The translations under genes were made by a program, and so were the position numbers. 64,000 nt of DNA from Pseudomonas entomophila (GTDB lineage Bacteria; Pseudomonadota; Gammaproteobacteria; Pseudomonadales; Pseudomonadaceae): NCBI RefSeq assembly GCF_018417595.1, contig NZ_CP070982.1, positions 3,120,001 through 3,184,000 of the forward strand. The letters run 5' to 3'. Below, piece after piece: positions 1 through 9,630 of this stretch. Each line of letters starts with the position of its first letter. Position 1 is the first letter of the stretch. The notes below the pieces were generated by a model. The model was not told the DNA's origin. It worked only from the letters and a program-made list of their open reading frames with translations, and did not search any database.

Positions 1-444
1 CGCGACGAGCTCGACGGCCAGGTCCAGGCTACCCTGGCCGAAGGCGCCACCCTGCTGTTGGGCGGGCACAAGCTTGAAGGCGTGGGCAACTTCTACGCAC
101 CGACCGTGTTCGCCAACGTCACCCCTGAGATGACGGCGTTCAAACAGGAGCTGTTCGGCCCGGTGGCGGCGATCATCAGCGCCCGTGACGCCGATCATGC
201 GGTGGAGTTGGCCAACGACAGCGAATTTGGCCTGGCTTCGACGATCTACACCGCCGACTACGCCCTGGCCGAGCGCATGACCGAGGCGCTGGACACCGGT
301 GGCGTGTTCATCAACGGCTACTGCGCCTCGGACCCCCGCGTGGCGTTCGGCGGCGTGAAGAAGAGCGGGTTCGGGCGTGAGCTGTCGCACTTTGGCGTGC
401 GTGAGTTCACCAATGCCCAGACGGTGTGGCTGGATCGTAACTGA
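1..444 (+). CDS. NAD(P)-dependent aldehyde dehydrogenase, succinate-semialdehyde type (C-terminal part)
   Basis: Frame 1 is open from the window edge to the stop at 442-444, giving the last 147 residues of an aldehyde dehydrogenase; the start and catalytic cysteine lie outside. Visible family marks are the ELFGPV segment and the C-terminal block AFGGVKKSGFGRELSHFG, which closely matches Sad/YneI-type succinate-semialdehyde dehydrogenases as I recall them. Such enzymes oxidise succinate semialdehyde to succinate, the last step of putrescine/GABA breakdown, which fits the gamma-glutamyl polyamine genes 3.5 kb downstream. The substrate is inferred: other semialdehyde dehydrogenases share the block. 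Two small hairpins follow the stop. Confidence 0.85.
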   Translation, partial: RDELDGQVQATLAEGATLLLGGHKLEGVGNFYAPTVFANVTPEMTAFKQELFGPVAAIISARDADHAVELANDSEFGLASTIYTADYALAERMTEALDTGGVFINGYCASDPRVAFGGVKKSGFGRELSHFGVREFTNAQTVWLDRN

Positions 445-466
445 TCCCTCTACCGCGATGACGGGC

Positions 467-503
467 ACCGGCCTTGCCGGTGTTCGCCAGTAACGCTGGC
501 GCC
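467..503. repeat. Paired small hairpins after the aldehyde dehydrogenase
   Basis: Two consecutive inverted repeats lie here: ACCGGC-N3-GCCGGT at 467-481 and CGCCAG-N5-CTGGCG at 485-501. There is no T-run, so this is more likely a REP-type remnant that may stabilise the upstream mRNA end than a canonical terminator. Confidence 0.4.
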
Positions 504-616
504 TCAAGGTGTGCGGTGCGCCCGCTATCTGGGCTGCAATTGCGCCGTGATCTGTGCCTTGAATCCCCTGCCCACACGCTAATAATCGGACACCTCCAAA
601 CACGCCGGAGGTACCG

Positions 617-1426
617 ATGAGCCCCCTTCACCACCGCCTGACCATCACCGACCTGGCCGCCCTGAAAGGCCGGCAGAAGATCGTCGCCCTGACCGCCTAC
701 AGCACCCCCATCGCCCGCCTGATCGACCCGTTGGTGGACTTCATCCTGGTCGGCGACTCGACCGCCATGGTCGCCTATGGCCGCCCTTCCACCCTGGCCA
801 TGCGCCTGGACGAAACCATCAGCCATACCCGTGCCGTGGTCGACTGCACCGAACACGCCTGCGTGATCGCCGACATGCCGTTCGGCAGCTACCAGGCGTC
901 CCCCGAGCAAGCGTTTCGCAATTGCGCCCAGGTACTGTCAGAAACCAGCTGCGACGCAGTCAAGCTCGAGAGCAATCGCGCCCTGGCCCCTACGGTCGCG
1001 TTCCTGGTCGAACGGGGCATTCCGGTGATGGCCCATGTCGGCCTGATGCCGCAGTTCGTCCATGTCATGGGGGGCTACAAAGCGCAGGGGCTGACCGAAG
1101 CCAGTGCCGAAACGATCTTGGAGGATGCCCGCGCCAACCTGGCGGCCGGTGCCTTCAGCTTGTTGCTCGAAGGCGTTGCCGAGCCCTTGGCGCGGCGGAT
1201 CAGCCAACAGAACCAGCAGCCGTGCATCGGTATCGGCGCCTCGCCGGCCTGCGATGGGCAGATCCTCGTCACCGAGGACCTGCTCGGCCTCGGCGGGCCG
1301 CATCAGCCGCGCTTCGTCAAACAGTACGCCGACCTCACAGCGGTGATTGGCGAGGCCTGCGCACGCTATGCCAGCGAAGTGCGCCAGGGTGAGTTCCCGG
1401 AGCTTGCGCACTGCTACGGCAGTTGA
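617..1426 (+). CDS. panB: 3-methyl-2-oxobutanoate hydroxymethyltransferase (PanB)
   Basis: A 269-residue protein of normal PanB length. PanB uses 5,10-methylene-THF to convert alpha-ketoisovalerate to ketopantoate, the first committed step to pantothenate and CoA, in the cytoplasm. Family motifs seen are LVGDS (residues 44-48, metal/substrate loop), [19 protein letters not shown] followed by GGYKAQG, and LLEGV with the catalytic glutamate near residue 184. The start follows GGAGGTACCG. panC is not beside it, whereas pseudomonads normally carry panB with panC, so this is probably a second, isolated paralogue. KLES replaces the usual KLEGG. The end overlaps the convergent MocR gene by 13 bp. 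Confidence 0.85.
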   Translation: MSPLHHRLTITDLAALKGRQKIVALTAYSTPIARLIDPLVDFILVGDSTAMVAYGRPSTLAMRLDETISHTRAVVDCTEHACVIADMPFGSYQASPEQAFRNCAQVLSETSCDAVKLESNRALAPTVAFLVERGIPVMAHVGLMPQFVHVMGGYKAQGLTEASAETILEDARANLAAGAFSLLLEGVAEPLARRISQQNQQPCIGIGASPACDGQILVTEDLLGLGGPHQPRFVKQYADLTAVIGEACARYASEVRQGEFPELAHCYGS

Positions 1427-2808
1427 GGCGCCTGGCGTATCGCTTGGGCCAGTTTGATCAGTGCCCCTTCGATGTCCTGGCGCCAGTCGACGGTGAAGCT
1501 CAGACGCAGGCAATCACGCCAATGGCCGGCCTGGCTGAACAACGAGCCCGGGGCAATGACGATCCCAGCCCCCAGCAAATGCTCGCAGACGGTGTCCATG
1601 TCCACCGGCCGCGCGGCCTGCAGCCAGAATGCGGGGCCAGCCACCGGCAAGACCAGCCGCAGGCAATCCGCCGCATGGCGTTGCAGCAGGTGCGCCATGC
1701 GCGCCTGGCTGGCGGCGAGCTGCCCGGTCAGCAATTGCAGGTGGTGATCCAGACGCCCACTGGACAGCAGTTGTGCAATGGCCCGCTGGCGGTAGGCCGG
1801 CAGGCGGAAACCTCGGCCGACCAATGCCTGGGCCAGAATTGTCGTTTGCCGGCACAGCAGGTAGCCAAAGGGCGCCTCGGCGCCGATGCATTTGTCGAAA
1901 CTGGCAAAGATCAGCAGCCGTTGCGGATCGGCATGGTCCCTGTAGCGAGGCTGCGTGGTACACAGCGCGCCGTAGCTGTCGTTCTCGAACAGCCACACCT
2001 GGTGCCTGGCCAGCAGCGCGCACAGGCGCTGTTTGTCCTCTATTGGCATCGCGCCCCCCTGCGGCATGTTGACCGCCGAGGACAACACCGCCACGCGTAC
2101 CTGCATGTCAGCCAGCACATGCGCCATTGCCTCAAAGTCGAAGCGCCCCTGCCCGTCCAGCGGCGCTTCCACCACATGCAACCCCGCCAGCCGCAGTTGC
2201 CGCAGCACCAACCAGGAGCACGGTGATTCGACCAGCGCCACCGACCCGGCCGGTACCAGCGCGCGCAGGGCCAGTTCGAGCATGCTGCGCAGGTCTGCGC
2301 CGATGAACACCTGGTCGGCCTGCCAGTGATCCTCCAGGCCGCAGCTGTAGCGGCGTGCCAATGCCTCACGCAGTGCTGGCTCGCCGAAGGGCTGATACGG
2401 GGGCGATTCGCTGCGCAGCGTCTGGCGCAGCAATTCGCGCTCGATCATCGCCAGGGGGTGTTCGAGGGCCGCAAGCACGCTCGGCGCATCGCTGCTCAAC
2501 GCCAGCATCCCCGGTTGCCGGGCGCTGGCGAACACCCGGTCGATCAGGCTGGCCGAAGGCGCCAGCAGCATTGTCGGAGCACGCGGTACGCTGAAGTAGC
2601 CGACCTTGGGCCTGGAGAGGATCCGCCCTTGCGCCTCCAGCAAGGCAAATGCCTGCTTGCTGCTCGACAACGAGACCTGCAACCGTCGGCTCACTTCCCG
2701 CAAGGACGGCAAACGGTGCACTTGCCCGTGTGGCTGCGCGTCGAGCCAGTCACACAGGTAGCGGTGGACTTTCTGGTAGGTAAAACGCGGTGCCTGTGCG
2801 GTATCCAT
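1414..2808 (-). CDS. MocR-type regulator: GntR winged helix fused to PLP aminotransferase-like domain
   Basis: A 464-residue protein. Residues 1-72 form a GntR-type winged helix ([14 protein letters not shown], then a GYF wing) and about 95-460 a fold-type I aminotransferase domain. The PLP site looks intact: SAVNMPQG near 245-251, ENDSYG near 275-280 and the Schiff-base lysine in SFDKCIG (Lys306). MocR proteins are transcription factors that sense PLP or amino-compound adducts. I chose the ATG at 2808 because GAGGGG precedes it; the open frame extends to 3240 only through the neighbouring gene. It converges with panB and lies 58 bp downstream of an AraC gene on the same strand. The regulated gene is unknown. 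Confidence 0.88.
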   Translation of the reverse strand: MDTAQAPRFTYQKVHRYLCDWLDAQPHGQVHRLPSLREVSRRLQVSLSSSKQAFALLEAQGRILSRPKVGYFSVPRAPTMLLAPSASLIDRVFASARQPGMLALSSDAPSVLAALEHPLAMIERELLRQTLRSESPPYQPFGEPALREALARRYSCGLEDHWQADQVFIGADLRSMLELALRALVPAGSVALVESPCSWLVLRQLRLAGLHVVEAPLDGQGRFDFEAMAHVLADMQVRVAVLSSAVNMPQGGAMPIEDKQRLCALLARHQVWLFENDSYGALCTTQPRYRDHADPQRLLIFASFDKCIGAEAPFGYLLCRQTTILAQALVGRGFRLPAYRQRAIAQLLSSGRLDHHLQLLTGQLAASQARMAHLLQRHAADCLRLVLPVAGPAFWLQAARPVDMDTVCEHLLGAGIVIAPGSLFSQAGHWRDCLRLSFTVDWRQDIEGALIKLAQAIRQAPQLP

Positions 2809-2866
2809 ACCCGCCCCTCTGCATGACAGCGGCAGGCACCCTAGCAAGTTTTCGCCGTCAGCGCCG

Positions 2867-3796
2867 CTACTGCCCGCGTCCGCGCCTGAGGGTTTCGCTC
2901 GGCAACTCCCTGAACAGCTGCCGGTAACTGTCGGAAAACCGCCCCAGGTGCCAGAACGACCAGCGCATGGCCACCTCGGCCACGGTCGCGTCACCGGCCC
3001 GCAGGTCACGCCGCGCGCCATTGAGCCGGCGCAGCCGCAACCAATGCGCAGGCGGCATGTCGGTAAAGCCTTTGAAGGCCTGCTGCAACTGGCGAACCGA
3101 TACACCGGCGACCTTGGCCAGTTCCACCAGGTTGAGGGTTTCGTCAGGGCAGTCGGCGGCCCATTCACTGACCCGGCGCATGATCGCCCGCGCTTCGTCG
3201 CGCTTGCCCAACGCATCGCCCTGCAGATGCTGGCCAGCATTGTCGAGGATGAACAGGCAGTCCTCCAGCAACTGCTCGGCCAGCGCCCTGCCCTCCAGCG
3301 GGCAATCGGCCTGGCCGAGGCGAGTGAGCGTGGTGCTCAGCCAATTGCCGAACAGGGCGTTCTGCTGGCAGGTCAGCGGCACCATGAACAAGCCGCGCAG
3401 GCGCTCCACATCCAGGCCATGGCTGGCCAGGAACGGCTGCTCGAACACCACCGCCACCTCCTGGTAGTTCTCGGGCGTGATCCAGATATTGCGGCTGTCT
3501 TCGTTGAGCAGGTAGAGGCTGTTCTCGCTGCGGTCGAAACAGAACGCCAGCGCGCCGCTGGGGGCGCGGAAGAACTGTTCGACCCGGGTATTGAGGCGCT
3601 CCTCGTAAACCTCCACGCCCTCGAGCCCCAGCCAGCGCAACTGGCCATTGAAATGCCCCGGGGACATCTGCCGGTACTGCTGCTGCCAGCCGGGGGTGGC
3701 GCGGGTCTGTTCGGTCACATCGGTGGTACGGAAATCCTGGACCTGCAAGGCGGTTGGCGCTGTCACGCACTGTCCTATTGCACTCTTTTGGTGCAT
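2867..3796 (-). CDS. AraC-family transcriptional regulator
   Basis: A 309-residue regulator with an N-terminal sensor domain and a C-terminal AraC/XylS double helix-turn-helix over roughly the last 100 residues (LVELAKVAGVSVRQLQQAFK, then VAEVAMRWSFWHLGRFSDSY). It is transcribed divergently from the gamma-glutamylpolyamine synthetase at 3917, so control of that gene by amines is the simplest inference. The start is uncertain: a short inverted repeat (TGCAC-N7-GTGCA, 3779-3795) overlaps the first codons and no clear Shine-Dalgarno site precedes 3796, so translation may begin a little further downstream. Its layout resembles EutR/FeaR-like regulators, but I cannot assign a ligand. Confidence 0.85.
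   Translation of the reverse strand: MHQKSAIGQCVTAPTALQVQDFRTTDVTEQTRATPGWQQQYRQMSPGHFNGQLRWLGLEGVEVYEERLNTRVEQFFRAPSGALAFCFDRSENSLYLLNEDSRNIWITPENYQEVAVVFEQPFLASHGLDVERLRGLFMVPLTCQQNALFGNWLSTTLTRLGQADCPLEGRALAEQLLEDCLFILDNAGQHLQGDALGKRDEARAIMRRVSEWAADCPDETLNLVELAKVAGVSVRQLQQAFKGFTDMPPAHWLRLRRLNGARRDLRAGDATVAEVAMRWSFWHLGRFSDSYRQLFRELPSETLRRGRGQ
3779..3795. promoter_or_regulatory. Short inverted repeat in the AraC/GS divergent control region
   Basis: TGCAC-N7-GTGCA is a perfect 5-bp inverted repeat next to the AraC start and about 120 bp upstream of the divergent synthetase. It could be a regulator site; it is short enough to be chance. Confidence 0.25.
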
Positions 3797-3916
3797 TCAA
3801 CGGCGAAGAAAGTGGATAGATCGCCCTCGCGGGCAGCGCCCAAGATAGCCCTCAGCGTCACCCGTGGGAAGTGCCCACTGGCGAGCGACGCACAACAACC
3901 CAACCAAGAGGTCTGT

Positions 3917-5275
3917 ATGAACGCCCCCTTCGATCAGCTGTCCACCTGGCTGAAAGAACACCGGATCACCGAAGTCGAATGCGTGATCAGCGACCTGACC
4001 GGCATCGCCCGCGGCAAGATCGCCCCGACCGCCAAGTTCCTCCACGAACGCGGCATGCGCCTGCCCGAAAGCGTGCTGCTGCAGACCGTCACCGGCGACT
4101 ACGTCGATGACGACATCTACTACAGCCTGCTCGACGCCGCCGACATCGACATGGTCTGCCGCCCCGACCCCACGGCGGTGTACCAGATCCCCTGGGCCAT
4201 CGAACCGACCGCGATCGTCATCCACGACACTTTCGACAAACAGGGCAACCCCATCGAGCTGTCGCCGCGCAACGTGTTGAAGAAGGTGCTCAAGCTGTAT
4301 GCCGACAAGGGCTGGCAGCCGATCGTCGCGCCGGAGATGGAGTTCTACCTCACCCAGCGCTGCGAAGACCCGGACCTGCCACTGCAGGTACCGCTGGGCC
4401 GTTCCGGCCGCGCGGAGAGTGGCCGCCAGTCGTTCTCCATCGACGCCGCCAACGAATTCGACCCGCTGTTCGAGGACGTCTACGACTGGTGCGAGATCCA
4501 GGGCCTGGACCTGGACACGCTGATCCACGAGGACGGCCCGGCGCAGATGGAGATCAACTTCCGCCACGGCGACGCCCTCGACCTGGCCGACCAGATCACC
4601 GTGTTCAAGCGCACCCTGCGCGAGGCGGCGCTCAAGCACAACGTCACCGCCACCTTCATGGCCAAGCCGATCACCGACGAGCCCGGCAGCGCCATGCACC
4701 TGCACCAGAGCGTGGTCGACATCGCCACCGGCAAGCCGATCTTCGCCAACGACGACGGCAGCATGAGCGAGCTGTTCCTGCACCACATCGGTGGCCTGCA
4801 GAAGTACATCCCCAAGCTGCTGCCGATGTTCGCGCCCAACGTCAACTCGTTCCGCCGCTTCCTGCCCGACACCTCGGCGCCGGTGAATGTCGAGTGGGGC
4901 GAGGAGAACCGCACCGCCGGCCTGCGCGTGCCGACCTCCAGCCCTGAAGCGATGCGCGTGGAAAACCGCCTGCCGGGTGCCGACGCCAACCCGTACCTGG
5001 CGATCGCCGCAAGCCTGCTGTGCGGCTACATCGGCATGGTCGAGAAGATCGAGCCGAGCGCGCCGGTGCAAGGGCGTGCCTATGAGCGGCGTAACCTGCG
5101 CCTGCCGATCACCATCGAGGACGCGCTGCAGCACATGGAGGATTGCGAGGTGGTGCGCGAGTACCTGGGGCAGCAGTTCGTCCAGGGTTATGTCGCGGTC
5201 AAGCGCGCCGAGCACGAGAACTTCAAGCGGGTGATCAGCTCGTGGGAGCGGGAGTTCCTGTTGCTGAGCGTGTGA
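3917..5275 (+). CDS. Glutamine synthetase family protein, probable gamma-glutamylpolyamine synthetase (PuuA/SpuI-like)
   Basis: A 452-residue class I-type glutamine synthetase fold. Expected motifs are in order: the N-terminal DLTGIARGK segment, PEMEFYL (metal-binding glutamates), INFRHGDALDLADQ, the HLHQS histidine region and NRTAGLRVP with the active-site arginines. The adenylylation-loop tyrosine of housekeeping GlnA is not evident, and the neighbours are an amine-binding protein and a PuuB-like oxidase. ATP-dependent ligation of glutamate to putrescine or another polyamine is therefore more likely than ammonia assimilation. The start follows AAGAGG; the longer open frame back to 2948 is antisense to the AraC gene and was rejected. 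Confidence 0.88.
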   Translation: MNAPFDQLSTWLKEHRITEVECVISDLTGIARGKIAPTAKFLHERGMRLPESVLLQTVTGDYVDDDIYYSLLDAADIDMVCRPDPTAVYQIPWAIEPTAIVIHDTFDKQGNPIELSPRNVLKKVLKLYADKGWQPIVAPEMEFYLTQRCEDPDLPLQVPLGRSGRAESGRQSFSIDAANEFDPLFEDVYDWCEIQGLDLDTLIHEDGPAQMEINFRHGDALDLADQITVFKRTLREAALKHNVTATFMAKPITDEPGSAMHLHQSVVDIATGKPIFANDDGSMSELFLHHIGGLQKYIPKLLPMFAPNVNSFRRFLPDTSAPVNVEWGEENRTAGLRVPTSSPEAMRVENRLPGADANPYLAIAASLLCGYIGMVEKIEPSAPVQGRAYERRNLRLPITIEDALQHMEDCEVVREYLGQQFVQGYVAVKRAEHENFKRVISSWEREFLLLSV

Positions 5276-5288
5276 TTTGCAACGCCCC

Positions 5289-5374
5289 CTGTAGGGGCGG
5301 CTTCAGCCGCGATCACCCGCGAAGCGGGTGCCTGGCACCGCGGTGCCGGCATCGCGGCTGACGCCGCTCCTACA
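5289..5374. repeat. Inverted pair of REP elements (REPIN)
   Basis: CTGTAGGGGCGGCTTCAGCC at the left end faces GACGCCGCTCCTACAA at the right end, with GC-rich palindromes between. This is the usual pseudomonad REP doublet, placed between the synthetase and the binding-protein gene. Confidence 0.8.
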
Positions 5375-5404
5375 ACGAACGCCGCACCACCGATCCATCG
5401 TTAA

Positions 5405-6529
<1,125 letters not shown>

Positions 6530-6542
6530 GCCGAGCACACCC

Positions 6543-7838
6543 ATGCCACACATGACTGAACACACCGCTTCCTACTACGCCGCCAGCGCACGCCAGGGTA
6601 CGCCCTACCCGGTGCTCGACCTGGAGCTGCAAGCTGATGTCTGCGTGGTCGGCGGCGGCCTGACCGGCGTCAACGCCGCCCTGGAGCTGGCCGAGCGCGG
6701 CCTGTCGGTGATACTGCTGGAAGCCCGGCGCATCGGCTGGGGCGCCAGCGGCCGGAACGGCGGCCAGCTGATTCGCGGGATCGGCCACGACGTGTCGGGT
6801 TTTGCCCGGCATGTCGGCCAGGATGGCGTGCGCTACCTGAAGCAGGCGGGTATCGACTCGGTGGCGCTGGTGGCCCGGCGCATCGAGCAGTACGGCATCG
6901 AGTGCGACCTGCGCTGGGGCTTCTGCGAACTGGCCAATACCCCGGCGCAGTTCGCCGCCTTCGAAGAAGAACAGCGCGACCTGTCGGAACTAGGCTACCG
7001 CCATCAGACACGCCTGGTCGAACCTGGGCGCATGCGCGAGATCGTCGCCAGTGACCTGTACGCCGGCGGCTTGGTGGACATGGGTTCCGGGCACCTGCAC
7101 CCACTCGACCTGGTTCAGGGCGAGGCCCGCGCAGCCCATGGCCTGGGCGTGCGGATCTTCGAGCAAAGCCCGGTGCTGCGCATCGAGCACGGCAGCACCG
7201 TGACCCTGCACACCGCGCGGGGCAAGGTCCGCGCCCAGAGCCTGGTACTGGGCTGCAACGCCCACCTGGACGAACTGGAGCCGCGCCTGACCGGCAAGGT
7301 GCTGCCTGCGGGTAGCTATGTGGTGGCCAGCGAACGGCTGCCCGAATCGCTCGCCCGCACGCTGATTCCCCAAAACATGGCGCTGTGCGACCAGAAAGTC
7401 GGCCTGGACTACTACCGCCTGACCGTCGACAACCGCCTGCTGTTCGGCGGTGCCTGCCACTATTCCGGGCGCGACCCGAAAGACATCGGCGCCTATATGC
7501 GGCCCAAGGTGCTCAAGGTGTTCCCGCAACTGGCCGACGTGCGCCTGGACTACCAGTGGGGCGGCATGATCGGCATCACCGCCAATCGCTTCCCCCAGGT
7601 AGGCCGCCTGGGCCAATACCCCAACGTCTACTATGCCCAGGGCTATTCCGGACATGGCCTGAACGTCACCCACTGGACCGCGAAGCTACTCGCCGAGGCC
7701 ATCGCCACCGAGCACAGCCATGGCTTCGATGTGTTCAGCGCCGTGCCGCACCTGACCTTCCCCGGCGGCAAGGCCTTGCGCTCGCCGCTGCTGGCATTGG
7801 GGATGTTGTGGTATCGGGTGCGCGAGGCGCTGGGCTGA
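6543..7838 (+). CDS. FAD-dependent oxidoreductase, PuuB-like gamma-glutamylputrescine oxidase
   Basis: A 431-residue DAO-family flavoprotein. The FAD-binding beta-alpha-beta element is at about residues 30-60 (CVVGGGLTGVNAALELAERG), followed by GWGASGRNGGQL, and the C-terminal dinucleotide loop is QGYSGHGLN. In the Puu pathway this enzyme oxidises gamma-glutamylputrescine to gamma-glutamylaminobutyraldehyde plus peroxide. It lies 13 bp after the PotF-like gene, so the two are probably cotranscribed. An internal ATG four codons in (MTEHTAS) is an alternative start. Related oxidases act on other amines, so the exact substrate is inferred from context. Confidence 0.87.
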   Translation: MPHMTEHTASYYAASARQGTPYPVLDLELQADVCVVGGGLTGVNAALELAERGLSVILLEARRIGWGASGRNGGQLIRGIGHDVSGFARHVGQDGVRYLKQAGIDSVALVARRIEQYGIECDLRWGFCELANTPAQFAAFEEEQRDLSELGYRHQTRLVEPGRMREIVASDLYAGGLVDMGSGHLHPLDLVQGEARAAHGLGVRIFEQSPVLRIEHGSTVTLHTARGKVRAQSLVLGCNAHLDELEPRLTGKVLPAGSYVVASERLPESLARTLIPQNMALCDQKVGLDYYRLTVDNRLLFGGACHYSGRDPKDIGAYMRPKVLKVFPQLADVRLDYQWGGMIGITANRFPQVGRLGQYPNVYYAQGYSGHGLNVTHWTAKLLAEAIATEHSHGFDVFSAVPHLTFPGGKALRSPLLALGMLWYRVREALG

Positions 7839-7842
7839 ACGC

Positions 7843-8148
7843 CTAGAGAATCACCTGCAACCCTTTGTCGGCGATAAGGTTGAGTAGTTTAAGGGCAGGA
7901 CCAGCAGGCCGCGTTTCGCCCTGCTCCCACTTGCGTACCGTGGATGCACTGGTGTGCAGGTGCAGGGCGAACACGGGCTGGCTGAAATTCAGGGCCTCGC
8001 GCAAGCGCTTGATGTCCTCGGCACTGAACGCCCTGACCGGCGCCGGGCAGATCGCCTCGAAGTCGCGCAGGGTGATCTTGCCGACCGCGCCTGCCTGTTC
8101 CAATGCGCTCAGCTCATCACGCAACGATTCAATAAGTTTGCTGGCCAC
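7843..8148 (-). CDS. HigA/NadS-like XRE-family antitoxin
   Basis: A 101-residue protein with a C-terminal Cro/C1-type helix-turn-helix (LREALNFSQPVFALHLHTSA, then STVRKWEQG) and an N-terminal part expected to bind the toxin. The start is a GTG preceded by GGAGG with 6-bp spacing. It overlaps the end of the toxin gene by 20 bp, giving the toxin-first order typical of higBA-like pairs. The antitoxin should neutralise the toxin and repress the operon through the palindrome upstream of the toxin. Confidence 0.88.
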   Translation of the reverse strand: MASKLIESLRDELSALEQAGAVGKITLRDFEAICPAPVRAFSAEDIKRLREALNFSQPVFALHLHTSASTVRKWEQGETRPAGPALKLLNLIADKGLQVIL

Positions 8149-8512
8149 AGTGGACCTCCATCAACACACCGCAATCCAGCGCCTTGGCCAACGCCTGCGC
8201 TGACAGCTCCAGAAAAACCCGGCCAGTGAACTGCAGTGCCTTCTGCTCGCTCGACGTGACATTCGCCACATCGTTCTTGGCAAAACCATGCAAAAACACA
8301 TATCGACTGGCTACACGTGCAGACAGCAGAGTTCGGTATCCTCCACGCTTCCCGATGCCCCAGCCGGCGACGCGCTTCTTGTACAGAAGCCCACCAAGGC
8401 TGGCGTCCACAAGACCGCTTTGCATTTCCGCCACCGCCTTGCACAAGACGTTGTCAGGTACGCACTCCCGTACTTGCCAGCGGGCAAACTCCCTTCGCTT
8501 GTAGACATCCAT
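8129..8512 (-). CDS. RelE/HigB-2-type toxin (PF06296-like)
   Basis: A 127-residue basic protein. The segment RGGYRTLLSARV, then YVFLHGFAKND and SSEQKALQ, is the typical signature of PF06296 RelE-like toxins, which act as ribosome-dependent mRNA interferases. GAGGT lies a few bases before the ATG. It is the first gene of a two-gene toxin-antitoxin operon set between polyamine and lipoprotein genes, and so looks like a small inserted islet. The N-terminus is about 20 residues longer than the minimal family fold. Confidence 0.85.
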   Translation of the reverse strand: MDVYKRREFARWQVRECVPDNVLCKAVAEMQSGLVDASLGGLLYKKRVAGWGIGKRGGYRTLLSARVASRYVFLHGFAKNDVANVTSSEQKALQFTGRVFLELSAQALAKALDCGVLMEVHCGQQTY

Positions 8513-8529
8513 GTGTCAGCACCTCAAAC

Positions 8530-8546
8530 ATACCCGTAAAGGGCAT
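8530..8546. promoter_or_regulatory. Probable operator of the toxin-antitoxin operon
   Basis: ATACCC-GTAAA-GGGCAT is an inverted repeat with one mismatch per arm, 18 bp upstream of the toxin start. Antitoxins of this family usually autorepress from such a palindrome. Confidence 0.55.
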
Positions 8547-8690
8547 ATTTTCCAGTGCTGTACGCCAATGGAAAGTCGGCGCATTCAGGTAGTCATGTAG
8601 GAATCGGCAATGGCAGCGGGCGAGGTGCTGGCCATCCGCCAAGCACCTGCTAGCGTTGTTCTGGCCACTTCCCTCATGGACCTCGTCATC

Positions 8691-9368
8691 ATGAAGCACC
8701 TGCCTCGCACCACCCTGTTGTGCGCCGCCCTGCTGGCCCTGGTCGCCTGTTCCAGCAACCGGGTCGACCCCAAGGACTATTCCGGCTTTCTCAAGGACTA
8801 CAGCCGCCTGAAGCCCGCCGAAAGCGTTTCCGGCGCGCCGGTGATGCGCTGGGTCGACCCGGACATCAAGGCCCGTCAGTACACCAAGGTGTTCATCGAG
8901 CCGAGCCAGTTCTATCCCAAGCCACAGCCGACCAATGTGATTTCGGCGCAAACCCTCCAGGAGATCACCCGCTACTTCAACGAAGCAATGCGCCGGGAAC
9001 TGGGCAGCGTGCTCACCCTGGTCAAGGAGCCTGGCCCGAACACCATCGTGGTGCGCCCGGCGATCACCGCAGTGTCCACCAGCACCGAAGGCCTCAAGCC
9101 CTACGAAGTGATCCCCATCGCCCTGGTGGCGGCGGCGGTCAACACCCCCGCCGGCGGCCGCGACCAGGCCGTGGACATCGCCGTGGAAGCTGCCTTCCTC
9201 GACGGTGCCAACCAGAAGGTGCTGGCCCAGGTGGTGCGCAAGGGCAGCGGTAAAGAGCTGGAGAACGACACCACGCAATTGACCCTGAACGATGTCAAGC
9301 CGGTGCTCGATGGCTGGGCCAGCGACATGCGCCGCAGCTTTGTGGCGATGCGCGACAAGCAACGCTGA
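8691..9368 (+). CDS. DUF3313 family outer-membrane-type lipoprotein
   Basis: A 225-residue protein with a lipoprotein signal peptide; the lipobox is LVAC at residues 17-20, so Cys20 should be lipidated. The remainder is the DUF3313 type, of unknown function, usually envelope-associated. An in-frame ATG at 8676 would add five residues; I prefer 8691 because it gives a conventional signal peptide (MKHLPRTT start). Neither start has a strong ribosome site. It appears monocistronic and is followed by a hairpin. Confidence 0.8.
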   Translation: MKHLPRTTLLCAALLALVACSSNRVDPKDYSGFLKDYSRLKPAESVSGAPVMRWVDPDIKARQYTKVFIEPSQFYPKPQPTNVISAQTLQEITRYFNEAMRRELGSVLTLVKEPGPNTIVVRPAITAVSTSTEGLKPYEVIPIALVAAAVNTPAGGRDQAVDIAVEAAFLDGANQKVLAQVVRKGSGKELENDTTQLTLNDVKPVLDGWASDMRRSFVAMRDKQR

Positions 9369-9402
9369 GCCGCTCGTCGGAGATAATGCAAAAAAGCCAT
9401 CA

Positions 9403-9448
9403 CCGCCTGCCGGGCCTGCTTAACTCAAGCGGGCTGCCAGGCAGGCGG
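9403..9448 (+). terminator. Imperfect hairpin downstream of the DUF3313 lipoprotein
   Basis: CCGCCTGCC at 9403 pairs with GGCAGGCGG ending at 9448, and the inner arms are also partly complementary. There is no T-tract after it, so termination is plausible but not certain. The surrounding 260 bp hold nothing else that I recognise. Confidence 0.4.
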
Positions 9449-9630
9449 CCCGTATACCACGGATGGGTTGCCCAAGTTGGCTGCCAACAGCCTCTCGCAC
9501 CCGTCGGCCCGTCTTCATGACGTCGCCCGACGGCCTTTCGAGCGCAAGCCAGCTCGAACTCTCTCCCCTCCTACCGCCTGCGCCAGCTGACATAACCGTT
9601 CTTCACTCATTGAATGCAATGGAGGCAATC

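Noticed and set aside
2809..3240. N-terminal extension of the MocR gene
   Set aside because: It overlaps the AraC coding sequence in another frame and shows no protein-like composition; GAGGGG and the ATG at 2808 mark the start.
3880..3900. Sigma-54 promoter before the synthetase
   Set aside because: GG and GC are only 8 bp apart instead of 10.
2948..3916. N-terminal extension of the glutamine-synthetase-like gene
   Set aside because: The frame is open but antisense to the AraC gene. The synthetase N-terminus and ribosome site are at 3917.
3797..5215. 472-residue open frame antisense to the synthetase
   Set aside because: Low-complexity Val/Gly/Asp/His composition typical of antisense frames in GC-rich DNA.
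8184..8592. Several 80-106-residue plus-strand frames over the toxin gene
   Set aside because: They are antisense to the toxin; none has a ribosome site or family motif.
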